From JBNAVJ01 sp049700455 (GTDB taxonomy: Bacteria > Bacteroidota > Ignavibacteria > Tepidaquicellales > Tepidaquicellaceae), in NCBI GenBank assembly GCA_049700455.1, contig JBNAVJ010000011.1:5509-69508 (forward strand): a stretch of 64,000 nucleotides of DNA. Direction: 5' to 3'. Below are positions 1-9,681 of the stretch, piece after piece. Both the position numbers and the translations under genes were made by a program. Numbering within the stretch: the first letter of the stretch is position 1; each line of letters begins with the position of its first letter. The notes under the pieces were generated by a model. That model worked only from the letters and a program-made list of their open reading frames with translations. It made no database searches and was not told the DNA's origin.

Positions 1-384
1 TCGTGTAGTTTCTTTTTCTGAGGTAGATTTTTTTGCTTTTAGTGATGAATCAGAAATATTCCTTGTGTCTTTTTTATAAGGTTCCTCAGTTGTTGTCTTT
101 TTGGAAGAGCTGGTTATCATTTTTACTGCTACATAAGTACTTATCCCAATTGTAATAACTGCAAAAAAGGCTATTACTATTACAATGATTACTACCGTTT
201 TTGACTTTCTGGTTGGCGGTTGAAATTGGTCATAGGTGTATTTTGTTTGAGGTTGTTGGTATAGGGTTTGTTGTTGTTGTGGTTTTTGCTGGGGTGCAGA
301 AAAGCCGAAACCACAATTTGGACAAACAGCAAAATAGGAACTGGAAACAAAACCACACTTTGGACACCTGGTAGAGTTTTCCAT
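1..384 (-). CDS. Zinc-ribbon membrane protein, partial (runs off left edge)
   Basis: This is an open frame of 128 codons from an ATG at 384 down to the window edge, with no stop. The N-terminus has two CxxC pairs (CPKC near residues 7-10 and CPNC near 22-25) typical of a small zinc ribbon. A Gln/Pro-rich linker follows, then one strongly hydrophobic segment at about residues 66-86, then a Lys/Ser/Thr-rich stretch. I infer a single-pass inner-membrane protein with a cytoplasmic zinc ribbon and a periplasmic C-terminal domain that is outside the window. It lies 24 bases after the E2 gene on the same strand. The function is unknown. Confidence 0.75.
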   Translation of the reverse strand, partial: MENSTRCPKCGFVSSSYFAVCPNCGFGFSAPQQKPQQQQTLYQQPQTKYTYDQFQPPTRKSKTVVIIVIVIAFFAVITIGISTYVAVKMITSSSKKTTTEEPYKKDTRNISDSSLKAKKSTSEKETTR

Positions 385-408
385 TGTTATATTTTTTTTG
401 TTTTTATA

Positions 409-1731
409 TTAGAGTTTGTAGTTTTCGAGATAATATGCAACTCTCATTACGAATTTTCCACCAAGTGCACCATCTATTAATCTATGATCAAACGAGAGCG
501 TTAGGTAAACCATAGGCCTTATTACTACAAAATCACCCTCAGGGGTCTCAAGTACAGCTGGTCGTTTTTTCACAGCACCTACTCCAAGTATAGCAACCTG
601 TGGTTGATTAATTATCATTGTTCCAATAATATTGCCAAATACTCCATAATTTGAGATTGTAAAAGTTCCTCCTTGAATTTCATCAAGTGTTAATTTTTTA
701 ACGCGTGCACGTTTTGCAAGATCGTTGATTGAACGTGCAAGACCTACAAGATTTTTAGCATCAGCATCTTTTATAACCGGCACAATTAAGCCACCATTTT
801 CCATTGCTACAGCAAAACCAAGATGAATCTTGTTTTTGGTTACAGCACGAAATGGTACAACAGAATCATCTATTACTGAATTAACAAGTGGAAAATCTTT
901 TAATGCTTTGATTACGGCATCGGCAATAAACGGCATATAGGTAAGTTTGAATCCTTCATTTGCTTCAAACTCAGGAGCCAATCGTGCACGGAGTTGTTCA
1001 ACTTTTGAAAGGTCAACTTCTGCAATAGCATTTACATGCGGGGAAATGTTTACCGAAGCAACCATATGCTCTGCCATCTTCTGTCTTACATTGTCGAACT
1101 CAAGTACAGTTATACCTTCTTCGTTATAATTTACAGATGGTTTGAACTGTTCTAACTTTACTGTTGGTTTATGTTCAATTGGTGCTCCGGGCTCAACTGA
1201 AACAGAAGGAGGTGTAACTTTTGTTCGAGTTTTAATGTATTCGAGAATATCTTTTTTAGTTACACGGTTATTTAATCCAGAACCTTTTATTTTTTGTAGT
1301 TCGGAAATCGAGATACCTTCCTGTTTAGCAATATTTAATACAAGCGGCGAAAAAAATTGTTCCCCAGCTTCAGATAATTGTTTTTCTATTTCTTCAACAG
1401 CCGGTTTAGCTTCGACTGCAGGTTCTGGTATTGGTTCTTTGAATTCCTTTTTTATTGACTCTGGAGTTTGTGGCTGTGTAGCAGCTTCTACCTCTTCAGT
1501 GCTCATTCTTGCCAGTACTTTACCTACTTCAACAGTATCACCTTCCTTATATAATATTTCTGTTATAATTCCGCTTTCAGGGGCTGGAATTTCCGTATCT
1601 ACTTTATCAGTTGAAATTTCTAATAATGGCTCATCCCGTTCTACTTTATCACCGACTTTTTTTAACCATTTTAAAATTGTACCCTCAATTATGGATTCAC
1701 CCATTTTGGGCATTACAATATCGATAATCAT
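409..1731 (-). CDS. Dihydrolipoamide acyltransferase (E2 of a 2-oxo acid dehydrogenase)
   Basis: This is the E2 core enzyme, which transfers an acyl group from lipoyl-lysine to CoA in a pyruvate, 2-oxoglutarate or branched-chain 2-oxoacid dehydrogenase complex. The 440 residues contain one lipoyl domain with the DKVDTE motif (lipoyl Lys about 43), a Pro/Glu-rich linker, an E3-binding domain at about 125-165, and a catalytic domain from about 205. The active-site DHRLIDG is near the C-terminus (His416, Asp420). The ATG at 1731 follows a good GAGGAG ribosome site. E1 and E3 are not in the window, so the substrate cannot be settled; the single lipoyl domain and general look fit the branched-chain or 2-oxoglutarate types. 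It follows prs by about 70 bases. Confidence 0.93.
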   Translation of the reverse strand: MIIDIVMPKMGESIIEGTILKWLKKVGDKVERDEPLLEISTDKVDTEIPAPESGIITEILYKEGDTVEVGKVLARMSTEEVEAATQPQTPESIKKEFKEPIPEPAVEAKPAVEEIEKQLSEAGEQFFSPLVLNIAKQEGISISELQKIKGSGLNNRVTKKDILEYIKTRTKVTPPSVSVEPGAPIEHKPTVKLEQFKPSVNYNEEGITVLEFDNVRQKMAEHMVASVNISPHVNAIAEVDLSKVEQLRARLAPEFEANEGFKLTYMPFIADAVIKALKDFPLVNSVIDDSVVPFRAVTKNKIHLGFAVAMENGGLIVPVIKDADAKNLVGLARSINDLAKRARVKKLTLDEIQGGTFTISNYGVFGNIIGTMIINQPQVAILGVGAVKKRPAVLETPEGDFVVIRPMVYLTLSFDHRLIDGALGGKFVMRVAYYLENYKL

Positions 1732-1799
1732 CTTCTTAGCTCCTCAGTTTGAATTTTTAATTAACCATATATGTAACATAATTAAGTATAATAAAATTC

Positions 1800-2732
1800 T
1801 CAAATTATGTCAAAAAGTGAGCTTATAGATTCATTTTTGTTGGTACGTATTATCGCTTCTGCAAAAATTGAAGCCACTGACTTAATTTCGATTTTAGGAT
1901 TTTCACTTGTAATATGAATTGTATCAGATACAAAAACTTTTTTTACAGAAGAATTTGTTATCCTATCTAAAGAATTACCAGAGAGTATTGGATGAACACA
2001 GGCACCGTAAATATCGAGAGCACCTTTTGCTTTTAAAGCTTCTACAGCATTTACAAAAGTACCGGCTGTATCGATTAAATCATCAACAATCAAAACGTTT
2101 TTGTCCTTTACTTCACCTATAATGTTCATAATTTCTGCAACATTAGGTTTTGGTCGTCGTTTGTCAATTAGAATAAGGTCAGCATGAAGATATTTTGCAT
2201 ACGCACGAGCCATCTTGATTCCGCCCACATCTGGAGAAGCTACAGCCAGATTCGGGATTTTCATATCTATTATATGTTTCAAAAAAACTGGTGATGCATA
2301 AAGATGATCTACAGGAATATCAAAAAACCCCTGTATCTGTGCTGCATGTAGGTCCATAGTAATTACTCTATCTGCTCCTGCTTTTTCAAGCAGATTGGCG
2401 ATAAGTTTTGCAGTAATTGAAACCCGTGGCTGATCTTTTCTATCCTGACGGGCATAGCCAAAGTAAGGTATAACAGCGGTTACCCTTGAAGCTGATGCTC
2501 GCTTTGCAGCATCTAACATAATAAGTAATTCCATCAGATGATCAGAGGGAGGGTTCGTTGATTGGATAATAAAAACGTCACTACCACGAATATTTTCATC
2601 GTAACTGATCCATATTTCTCCATCGGAAAACTTCTTTATTGTTCTATTTCCCTCTTTAATACCAAGTTTTTGGACTATACTTCTGGTTAATTCGGTAGAG
2701 TTTGAACCTGAAAAAATTTTTAGATCTGGCAT
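1800..2732 (-). CDS. prs: Ribose-phosphate pyrophosphokinase
   Basis: It makes PRPP from ribose 5-phosphate and ATP, feeding purine, pyrimidine, histidine and NAD synthesis in the cytoplasm. The 310 residues match the usual bacterial length. The N-terminus has the FSDGEIW segment, the middle has the YFGYARQDRK ATP-binding flexible loop region and the metal-binding DLHAAQIQGFF motif, and the PRPP-binding loop VDDLIDTAGT is near residues 217-226. It starts at an ATG at 2732, between the aminotransferase and the E2 gene on the same strand. All expected family motifs are intact. Confidence 0.97.
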   Translation of the reverse strand: MPDLKIFSGSNSTELTRSIVQKLGIKEGNRTIKKFSDGEIWISYDENIRGSDVFIIQSTNPPSDHLMELLIMLDAAKRASASRVTAVIPYFGYARQDRKDQPRVSITAKLIANLLEKAGADRVITMDLHAAQIQGFFDIPVDHLYASPVFLKHIIDMKIPNLAVASPDVGGIKMARAYAKYLHADLILIDKRRPKPNVAEIMNIIGEVKDKNVLIVDDLIDTAGTFVNAVEALKAKGALDIYGACVHPILSGNSLDRITNSSVKKVFVSDTIHITSENPKIEIKSVASIFAEAIIRTNKNESISSLFDII

Positions 2733-2784
2733 ATTATGAAGTTGGTTTAGATAAAATTATGAAAACACAATTTTTAAATCAATT

Positions 2785-3882
2785 TCATTTTCTAAAAAAA
2801 TTGCTTATTGCATTACTAATATATTGTATATCCGCTTCAGTCAAATCGGGGTAACTTGGCAGGTTTATTCCTCTTGTAGAAATGTCTTCTGCTACTGGGA
2901 ACATCCCTTGTTTTACATTGAACATTGGCATAAGATGAATAGGATAGAATGTTGGACGTGTTTCTATCCCATATTCTAAGAGGTGGTTTCTAAGCGCATC
3001 TCTTTGATCCTGTCTATCTACAAGTATAGAGTACATCCAATAAGAATGAGTTGTCCCCATCTGTTCTTGGTGAGGGGATATAGGTAGCCCCTCAAGGTAT
3101 TTATTGTATGCAATCACAACTCTTCGTTTTAGGGCAAGGATTTCATCAATGTTTTCCAGTTGAGCAAGTCCAATTGCAGCTGCAATATTAGTCATTCTAT
3201 AGTTGTAACCTATATCTGTGTGCCAGTATTCTTTTACTGGTGAAACACAATGCATCTTTAAACTATAGGCCCTGTCATAAAAGATTTTATTGTTGGTAAC
3301 AAGCATTCCACCTTCGCCTGTAGTTATGGTTTTATTTCCATAAAAGCTAAATGCTGAGATATCTCCAAAGGTTCCAACATGTTTATTTTCAATCCGTGAA
3401 CCAATTGCTTCAGCACAGTCTTCTATAACATATAGCTTATATTCATCGGCGATTTTTCTGATGGTTAACATATCAGCCGGCTGTCCATAAAGATGTACAG
3501 CAATAATTGCTTTTGTTCTCTTATTGATTTTTTTTTCAATTTGAGAAGGATCCATTTGCCAGGTATCCGCCAGAGAATCTACAAAAACAGGAGTTGCTCC
3601 CGTGTAGATAACAGCAGAAATTGTAGCAATATAGGTAAAGGTTGGTACAATAACTTCGTCTCCTGCAGTAATGCCGAGTGTTCGTAACGCAAGATGCAAA
3701 GCAGTTGTTCCGTTAGTAACAGTCATAGCATTATTTATACCAATATATTCGGCAAAGGATTTTTCAAAACGATTGATAAAAGAACCTTTCGAAGAAATCC
3801 AATTTGTATCTATGCATTCGTTAACATATTTTTTTTCATTGCCGGCGATAAAAGGCTGATATACAGGAATTTTAACTTCCAT
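2785..3882 (-). CDS. DegT/DnrJ/EryC1-type PLP sugar aminotransferase
   Basis: This fold-type-I PLP enzyme would transaminate a nucleotide-linked keto-sugar for a surface polysaccharide. The frame shows the TNGTTALHLAL cofactor phosphate-binding segment, EDCAEAIGS with the PLP-ring Asp, and the Schiff-base Lys in SFYGNKTITTGEGG. The frame can be extended to 3909, but the ATG at 3882 gives the usual family start just before IPVYQPFI and overlaps the upstream glycosyltransferase by only 11 bases, so I chose it. Its place directly after three GT9 genes supports a role in glycan assembly. The exact substrate (GDP-perosamine type, UDP-4-keto sugar or other) cannot be told. Confidence 0.9.
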   Translation of the reverse strand: MEVKIPVYQPFIAGNEKKYVNECIDTNWISSKGSFINRFEKSFAEYIGINNAMTVTNGTTALHLALRTLGITAGDEVIVPTFTYIATISAVIYTGATPVFVDSLADTWQMDPSQIEKKINKRTKAIIAVHLYGQPADMLTIRKIADEYKLYVIEDCAEAIGSRIENKHVGTFGDISAFSFYGNKTITTGEGGMLVTNNKIFYDRAYSLKMHCVSPVKEYWHTDIGYNYRMTNIAAAIGLAQLENIDEILALKRRVVIAYNKYLEGLPISPHQEQMGTTHSYWMYSILVDRQDQRDALRNHLLEYGIETRPTFYPIHLMPMFNVKQGMFPVAEDISTRGINLPSYPDLTEADIQYISNAISNFFRK

Positions 3883-5032
3883 TTTTCTGTTGCTTAAATT
3901 CAAGAACAAGGTTAATTATTTTTTTAAGGTCAATCATTTTTATACATTCAAGATTATAGGGACATTCGCGTTTCCAGCAAGGAGAACATTCAAGTTCAGG
4001 CTGATAAAGTTTTACGCCATAATCATATAGTTCAATTTCAGTCCAGCAAGATAATCCAAACCATGCAATAACATATCTTTGCAAGGCAATAGCAAGGTGC
4101 ATTCCAAAACTATCTCCTGTGATTACAACATCGGCAATCTTCATATAACAGGCTCCTCTACGAATTCCCTCTGTGGTTGGGGTATTAATGATTGATTTTT
4201 TTTCTCCAGCAGTAAATGCATTATAAATCTTATCGTTCCTTTCAGTATCTTCTTTTCCACCCAGAAGAACAATCTTTATATCTTTATATTGTAATAGTTC
4301 TCTGATTAAATAAACATGTTGCTCTATTGTCATTTTTTTGTTTGGGAAAAGTTCAGAGCAACCGGTATTGAATCCCACATATAAATATTTGTCTGAATAA
4401 CCTATCCTTTGTTTATATTCTTCAATAAACTTAAGTTCTTCTTTGGTGAAATTGAAAATATACCGATCCCTCTTATATTCAAGCTCAAATACTTCGTGAA
4501 GTATCTCAATCCCGCTCCTCTGATTAATGCGGAATTTCAGTTTATCATCTATACCCATCTTGTAGCTATACCATGCTGATTCATTAGCCGGTATAATTTG
4601 TCGGTTTTCATTCAAGAGAAATCCGAGTTTTTTATCAGCTTTTATTTCATTTGCAAAAGCACAGGCGTAAACAGATTTATCTGCATTCATCAATATATTA
4701 AACTTAATATTTCTGAGTATCATTCTGTTTTCATCGTTCCACACGAAAATTTTATCAATGAGATGATTGTTAAATAGAATTTTTTCTGCATTTGGCATAG
4801 TAATCCAGTAGATTGTGCTAACTGGATATTTTCTTTTAATAGAATATAAAATAGGAGTATTGTCCAGTACATTACCCATCGCATCAAGTGAAATGATAAG
4901 TATCTTTGTCCCAAGCTTATTTTCATCACTATTCTGTGCACAACCATCTTCAAGACAATTTACATAAGGTATACAGGGTTTATATCCGGAAAAATTTTTA
5001 CACTCAGGCAGTTTTAGATTATCAAATGTCAT
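3872..5032 (-). CDS. Glycosyltransferase family 9 with N-terminal cysteine cluster
   Basis: This 386-residue protein is a heptosyltransferase-like GT-B enzyme (GT9). After an unusual N-terminal segment with four cysteines (C11, C20, C26, C31), the canonical GT9 start follows (ILIISLDAMGNVLDNTPIL), then the C-terminal nucleotide-sugar domain with VITGDSFGMHLAIAL. The C-terminus holds a second cysteine cluster (CSPCWKRECP and a further Cys). Together the clusters could bind zinc or an iron-sulfur centre, or be disulfide or structural. It is the third of three consecutive GT9 genes, 34 bases after the second one. Known GT9 enzymes add heptose to lipid A-core; the acceptor here is unknown. Confidence 0.85.
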   Translation of the reverse strand: MTFDNLKLPECKNFSGYKPCIPYVNCLEDGCAQNSDENKLGTKILIISLDAMGNVLDNTPILYSIKRKYPVSTIYWITMPNAEKILFNNHLIDKIFVWNDENRMILRNIKFNILMNADKSVYACAFANEIKADKKLGFLLNENRQIIPANESAWYSYKMGIDDKLKFRINQRSGIEILHEVFELEYKRDRYIFNFTKEELKFIEEYKQRIGYSDKYLYVGFNTGCSELFPNKKMTIEQHVYLIRELLQYKDIKIVLLGGKEDTERNDKIYNAFTAGEKKSIINTPTTEGIRRGACYMKIADVVITGDSFGMHLAIALQRYVIAWFGLSCWTEIELYDYGVKLYQPELECSPCWKRECPYNLECIKMIDLKKIINLVLEFKQQKNGS

Positions 5033-5066
5033 AGCTTTTACTTACTTTTACTTATATAAATTAAAG

Positions 5067-6077
5067 TTAGATATGTTTTAGGACATCTTCAATGTTTAAA
5101 CCTTCGTTTATTTTACAAATACTCTTGTCCTTACTACAATACTTATCACAAAATTCTGCAGGCACTTCAAGATTAATAGATTTTGAATTAAGTACTCCCC
5201 AGTGTTTGGCACTGCTTACATTCCTGTGGCAATGTATCCCAATACAACGAATATTCAGGGCATCAGCAAGATGGATTGGTCCAGTTGATGAACAAATAAC
5301 AAGGTTCATTTGAGAAATTATTTTAATAAAATCTCTGAGATTACTAATTTTCTCATCAACAATGACAATTCGTTTATTATTTAATTGGCTAACTAATTGC
5401 CTGAACCGTTGACTCATTTCTCGAGCTGTGAGTAAAATAAAGTAATTGAGCTCTTTGAGTTTTTCAATCATCTTTACTAGTAAATTGTAATAATTATCTT
5501 CGTTCCAATTAGGTGCCGAACCTTTTGTCCCTGTATGAAGAATGATTTTATATGAATTAGGATTAATATTCCAATTTTGCAACATTTGCTGTGCTTCTAA
5601 TTTTTCTGCTGGGGTTAGAAAAATCTCAGGTTGAATGTTATTTGTTACTACTCCAAGTCTACGAGCCAGATCCATACAGTAATCAGCTTCGTGTCTTAAT
5701 GGGATGTAATTGTGACGGGAAACTGATTTCATAAAAGTAATAATTTCATACAGTTTTCTTCCGACTCCGATTCTGTTTCTAATTCCAGCAAAGAATAACT
5801 GGTAGGCAGCTCTTTCAGTGGGTAAAACAAGCAGGGCATCGGTGAATCTATATTTTTTTACCTCTTTAACAACTTTCCAGAAACTTTCTTTTTTAAGATC
5901 ATCTGTAAGCATAACATCAAGATGAGGATTATTTAATAACACGTCCTTTGTATAGGGCTGTGTCAGAGTGGCAATAAATCCATCTGGAAATGTTCGACGT
6001 AGTTCTCTAATCATAGGAGTAATCATAACAACATCTCCAACACGATCTGTTCTAACTATGAGGATTCTTCTGCTCAA
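5067..6077 (-). CDS. Glycosyltransferase family 9 (heptosyltransferase-like)
   Basis: This 336-residue GT-B protein starts with the family hallmark ILIVRTDRVGDVVMITPMIR and ends with a donor-binding domain (ILHTGTKGSAPNWN, then ICSSTGPIHLADAL). A C-terminal group of three or four cysteines (CDKYCSKDKSIC) is seen, as in its two neighbours. The start is a TTG at 6077; no better ATG precedes the conserved beta strand. The first 26 bases lie inside the end of the upstream GT9 gene, so translation is probably coupled. It likely builds the lipopolysaccharide core or another surface glycan; the sugar is not predictable. Confidence 0.88.
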   Translation of the reverse strand: MSRRILIVRTDRVGDVVMITPMIRELRRTFPDGFIATLTQPYTKDVLLNNPHLDVMLTDDLKKESFWKVVKEVKKYRFTDALLVLPTERAAYQLFFAGIRNRIGVGRKLYEIITFMKSVSRHNYIPLRHEADYCMDLARRLGVVTNNIQPEIFLTPAEKLEAQQMLQNWNINPNSYKIILHTGTKGSAPNWNEDNYYNLLVKMIEKLKELNYFILLTAREMSQRFRQLVSQLNNKRIVIVDEKISNLRDFIKIISQMNLVICSSTGPIHLADALNIRCIGIHCHRNVSSAKHWGVLNSKSINLEVPAEFCDKYCSKDKSICKINEGLNIEDVLKHI

Positions 6078-7110
6078 GATAAATATTATTAATTTTCAAT
6101 AATTCTTTAAATTTACTAATAATATGATTAATATCTATCTGAGTCATACAAATATTTCCTATATGGCATACTTGTAGATTACAGTGTAAGCAGTCTAAAG
6201 AATCATTTTCAACATAAAGATTTTTTTCACCAAAAGGTCCCTGGAGCCTTGGATCTGTTGGACCATATATACCCAGCACAGGTACCTGAGATGCTACCGC
6301 AAGGTGAAGAAGCCCTGAATCGTTACCAATAATTGCTTTACATTTTCTCATCAATGCAGATGTATATTTTAAGTTTGCAGTTGGAGAAATGTAGCAATCA
6401 GATTCAAATTCTGATTTGAGTTGTTGTGCTTCATTCTCTTCAGTTTGATTTCCTTGAAAAATTATTATCTTAACTTTATAAAGTTCTAAAATTCTTTTTA
6501 TAAGTTTTTTATATTCTTCAAGCTTGAACTTTTTTGTTTCCCATCCTCCTGAGATTAGTATCCCAAGAAGATTTTTTTCAGCCAGATTATTATCACTGAT
6601 AAATCGATCAGCAAATTCTGTATGAACAAAATTCAGGTAGATTTCAGGTTGACGTGATAAGATTGGAACTCCAATATGTTTCAGAGCATCAAGGTTAAAA
6701 TCGAGATTATGTACTTCACTGCTGCGTCTATTTATAATATGGGTATATGCGTACTTACGGAATCTAAAACTAAAACCAACTCTATATGGTGCCCGGCTAT
6801 ACCACACAACAAATGCACTTCGAGGGTTACAATAAAGGTCAATAATTAAATCAAACTTATGCTTCTTAATTTCACGGTAAAGAGGGGGCTTTCGTCTTAT
6901 TCCAAGGTCAAAGGTAAAATATCCATCAAGATGGGGATTTTCTCTTACCACATCACGACATTTAGATTCTGTAAGAAAAAAAAGTTTCGTTTTTGGAAGA
7001 AATGCTCTTATATTCAATATTACCGGAGTGGATAACAAAACGTCACCTATCCCACCAAATTTGATAATGAGAATTTTAGCTATTTTTCCCCAGTTAATCT
7101 CAACCGACAT
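6052..7110 (-). CDS. Glycosyltransferase family 9 (heptosyltransferase-like)
   Basis: This is the first of the three GT9 genes. The N-terminal domain begins with ILIIKFGGIGDVLLSTPVI, and the C-terminal domain contains IGNDSGLLHLAVASQVPVLGIYGPTDP, the UDP/ADP-sugar binding signature of heptosyltransferases. The C-terminal tail again carries four cysteines (CLHCNLQVC and one more). A TTG at 7116 is in frame, but the ATG at 7110 is the likelier start; either way the gene overlaps the end of nth (stop at 7100-7102). The shared cysteine tail in all three neighbours suggests they came from duplications or act on related acceptors. Confidence 0.9.
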   Translation of the reverse strand: MSVEINWGKIAKILIIKFGGIGDVLLSTPVILNIRAFLPKTKLFFLTESKCRDVVRENPHLDGYFTFDLGIRRKPPLYREIKKHKFDLIIDLYCNPRSAFVVWYSRAPYRVGFSFRFRKYAYTHIINRRSSEVHNLDFNLDALKHIGVPILSRQPEIYLNFVHTEFADRFISDNNLAEKNLLGILISGGWETKKFKLEEYKKLIKRILELYKVKIIIFQGNQTEENEAQQLKSEFESDCYISPTANLKYTSALMRKCKAIIGNDSGLLHLAVASQVPVLGIYGPTDPRLQGPFGEKNLYVENDSLDCLHCNLQVCHIGNICMTQIDINHIISKFKELLKINNIYLEQKNPHS

Positions 7111-7828
7111 AATCAAGGATTAGGTAATTATCTTTGCGCGGGGAGAAACGAAGTTTTGTATTTTTAATAGCATAGGTGTTTTTATGTTCATAAATGCACA
7201 TAGCATATAATTTACATTCATTGCATTTAGGATTTTTAGCCGTACATATTTCTCTGCCAAATAATATAAGTTTTCTGTGAAGTTCAACTTTATATTTATC
7301 AGGGATTAAAGCTTTTGCTTGCTGGAAAGTCTGTTCTGCAGTTTTAGTTGCAACAATGCCAAGTCTATTAAGTATTCGATGGATATGAGTATCAACAGGG
7401 AAGACAGGTCTATTAAGGCCAAATGCAATCAGACAGGAAATGGTTTTTACTCCAAAACCTTTAAACTGCAAAAGTTCTTCGTATATCTTTTCGTTAGAAA
7501 GATTATTCAGATATTCCAAAGAGATTTTGCCACGTTTTTTAATTAATGTCTGGAGAAAATTCTTTATTTCTTTACTTTTATTATTAGCCAATCCGCAAAC
7601 TCGAATTTGCTTTGCTATTTCAGAAATAGGGGCTTTTGCTATTGACTGCCAGTCTGAAAATTTTTGTTTCAGATTATTAAAAGCAATTGCAGCAGCTTTA
7701 TCGGTTGTGTTTTGTGATAACTTTGTTGCTATTAAAATATCGATAAGCTCTTTTTTTTTGTTATCTCTATCAGGATAAAGAGAATCAAGCTTTAATATAA
7801 TTTTCTGGATTTTATGATTAGGTTTCAT
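7100..7828 (-). CDS. nth: Endonuclease III (DNA glycosylase/AP lyase)
   Basis: This base-excision repair enzyme removes oxidised pyrimidines and nicks at abasic sites. The 242-residue protein has the helix-hairpin-helix with the catalytic Lys (LLQFKGFGVKTISCL), the catalytic Asp in FPVDTHIHRI, and a complete C-terminal [4Fe-4S] motif C-x6-C-x2-C-x5-C (CTAKNPKCNECKLYAMC). The start ATG overlaps the stop of the peptide transporter in an ATGA, so the two genes are translationally coupled. About 30 extra residues follow the cluster. The function is clear; its place inside a transport and glycan cluster seems incidental. Confidence 0.95.
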   Translation of the reverse strand: MKPNHKIQKIILKLDSLYPDRDNKKKELIDILIATKLSQNTTDKAAAIAFNNLKQKFSDWQSIAKAPISEIAKQIRVCGLANNKSKEIKNFLQTLIKKRGKISLEYLNNLSNEKIYEELLQFKGFGVKTISCLIAFGLNRPVFPVDTHIHRILNRLGIVATKTAEQTFQQAKALIPDKYKVELHRKLILFGREICTAKNPKCNECKLYAMCIYEHKNTYAIKNTKLRFSPRKDNYLILDYVG

Positions 7829-9348
7829 CTAACTCCGTGCATCATTTTCAGTAGTGGTTTAGTCAATAGAAAAAGTATAATAGAACTAATTCCCGCAAGA
7901 ATTATAAAAAGCAAAGCAAAATCAAATATAGTTGCAATCTTCCAGCCAAGAACAGTGGAAATATTATTTTCTGTGGGATACAAGGCACTCATTACTCCCG
8001 AAAGTTTAAAAGAAGTTCCAAGTGATAAAAACCATACTGCCATAAGAACTGAACCGAATCGAGCAGGTGCAAGTTTAACTATCATAGAGAGTCCAATTGG
8101 TGAGAGTGAAAGTTCCCCAATTGTTAAAATGAAATACATTACGATAAGCCATTGCATCCCAACTTTTGTCTCGGGTGAAATTGCCTGTACGGAGTATGCC
8201 AGTACTAGCCAGGCAAGAGCCATAAAAAATAAACCAAGCCCCAATTTAAACGGAATCGATGGTTCCCTATCTGATTTAGCAAGAACTGACCATATAATTG
8301 CCATAATAGGTGCAAAAAGTACAATAAAAAGGGGACCAAATGCTTGAAAAACTGCTGGAGGAATTTCCCAGGACAATATTGTTCTGTCAAGGCGAGTATC
8401 TGCAAAATATGTTAATGATGAACCTATTTGTCCAAAAGCAATCCAGAAAACCATTGAAAATATTACGAGTACAAACATTGCAACAATTTTTTCCTTTTCA
8501 ACCTTATTGAGGTCTTTATCAGTTACGATGGAAAGTGGAACAGTGAAGAAAGTTGCATAGATGAATGAACCTATCGTGTCTGCATTTAGTATAAAGTGAA
8601 AAATTATAAAGATAGCTACGAAAGCAATCAGGTAAAATACAAGTTTTCCAAAATTGAAAGTCCTGTTATTATTCTGTTGCTTTTTTTCTTTGTAGGGAGG
8701 AATAACTCCTATTGGTTTACCTTCTGGGGTAACGACATATTTATTTTTCAGTGGGATGAAGATAAAAAGGCTTAATATCATTCCAAGTCCTGCTGCAAAA
8801 TAGCCCCACTTAAAATCTGCAAGATTACCAGTATTTCCAAGAAACCCACAAATTATAGGAGCAAGTAATCCACCGAGATTTATACCCATATAAAATATAG
8901 TAAAAGCTGAGTCAATTCTCTTATCATTTTCAGGATATAATTGCCCGACCATAGAAGATATATTAGGCTTAAAAAACCCGTTTCCCAGACATAGAAAAAT
9001 TAATCCAAGATATAAAAATACAGCTGCTATTGGTTTATCCTGATAAAGCATTCCACTGGTAAAGAGCAGGAATTGACCTATAGCCATTGACACACCACCA
9101 ATAATAATGGACTTTCTATTTCCAAGCAGCCTATCTGATGCATATCCTCCTATTAGTGCCGTAATATAAACCATTCCAGTATAGTTACCGTAAATCAAAT
9201 CCGCAAATGTTTTATCAAAAGTTAAAGCATTAATCATATAGAGATAAAATACAGCCTGCATCCCATAAAAGCTAAACCTTTCCCACATTTCTGTAAAAAA
9301 CAAGAGATACAGACCTTTAGGATGTTTCAGTTTATTTTCTTGTGACAT
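7825..9348 (-). CDS. POT/PTR family proton-coupled di/tripeptide transporter
   Basis: This 507-residue inner-membrane carrier has about 14 hydrophobic segments. Near the N-terminus is the proton-coupling ExxERF-type motif (EMWERFSFYG), and in the fifth helix region the PTR2 signature FYMGINLGGLLAPIICGFLG. Proteins of this family import di- and tripeptides with protons. It heads the minus-strand operon that continues into nth through an ATGA overlap. It faces an OPT-type oligopeptide transporter across a 333-base divergent gap, so both peptide carriers may share regulation. It may be DtpA-like or closer to the Bacteroidota peptide MFS group; the precise substrate is not known. Confidence 0.93.
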   Translation of the reverse strand: MSQENKLKHPKGLYLLFFTEMWERFSFYGMQAVFYLYMINALTFDKTFADLIYGNYTGMVYITALIGGYASDRLLGNRKSIIIGGVSMAIGQFLLFTSGMLYQDKPIAAVFLYLGLIFLCLGNGFFKPNISSMVGQLYPENDKRIDSAFTIFYMGINLGGLLAPIICGFLGNTGNLADFKWGYFAAGLGMILSLFIFIPLKNKYVVTPEGKPIGVIPPYKEKKQQNNNRTFNFGKLVFYLIAFVAIFIIFHFILNADTIGSFIYATFFTVPLSIVTDKDLNKVEKEKIVAMFVLVIFSMVFWIAFGQIGSSLTYFADTRLDRTILSWEIPPAVFQAFGPLFIVLFAPIMAIIWSVLAKSDREPSIPFKLGLGLFFMALAWLVLAYSVQAISPETKVGMQWLIVMYFILTIGELSLSPIGLSMIVKLAPARFGSVLMAVWFLSLGTSFKLSGVMSALYPTENNISTVLGWKIATIFDFALLFIILAGISSIILFLLTKPLLKMMHGVR

Positions 9349-9681
9349 CAGATAAATTTAATTTTTTCAAAATATAAATATTCCATAAGGATAAAAAGTC
9401 ATTAAAGTACTAAATTACCCGATTTGTTATGGAGGTGCTAAATAAAAAATATCAGAATCTAATAATATTTGAATAGAAAATTCTTTTCCTGTTCAAATTA
9501 GTTTATAATTTCTCGATGTTGTAAATAGCTTCTCTTATTACTTAAAGTTGGAAGTTAATACTATTTATTCGGAAATATTATAATGTTGCAAAGATTTAAA
9601 TTTTTCAATAATTTCATATTCATATAATTATGATATATAGAAAGCTTAAATAAACACCTTCCCATAATAAAATAAAAAATT
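9349..9681. promoter_or_regulatory. Divergent intergenic region between two peptide transporters
   Basis: These 333 bases separate the leftward POT transporter from the rightward OPT transporter, so they must hold promoters for both. The stretch is very AT-rich. I see no convincing hairpin, operator palindrome, RNA gene or coding frame of useful length, and no promoter box I would place with confidence. Confidence 0.5.

Noticed and set aside
1142..1828. Long open frame on the plus strand opposite the E2 gene
   Set aside because: It is antisense to a gene with clear lipoyl and catalytic motifs and has low-complexity Ser/Ile/Thr content.
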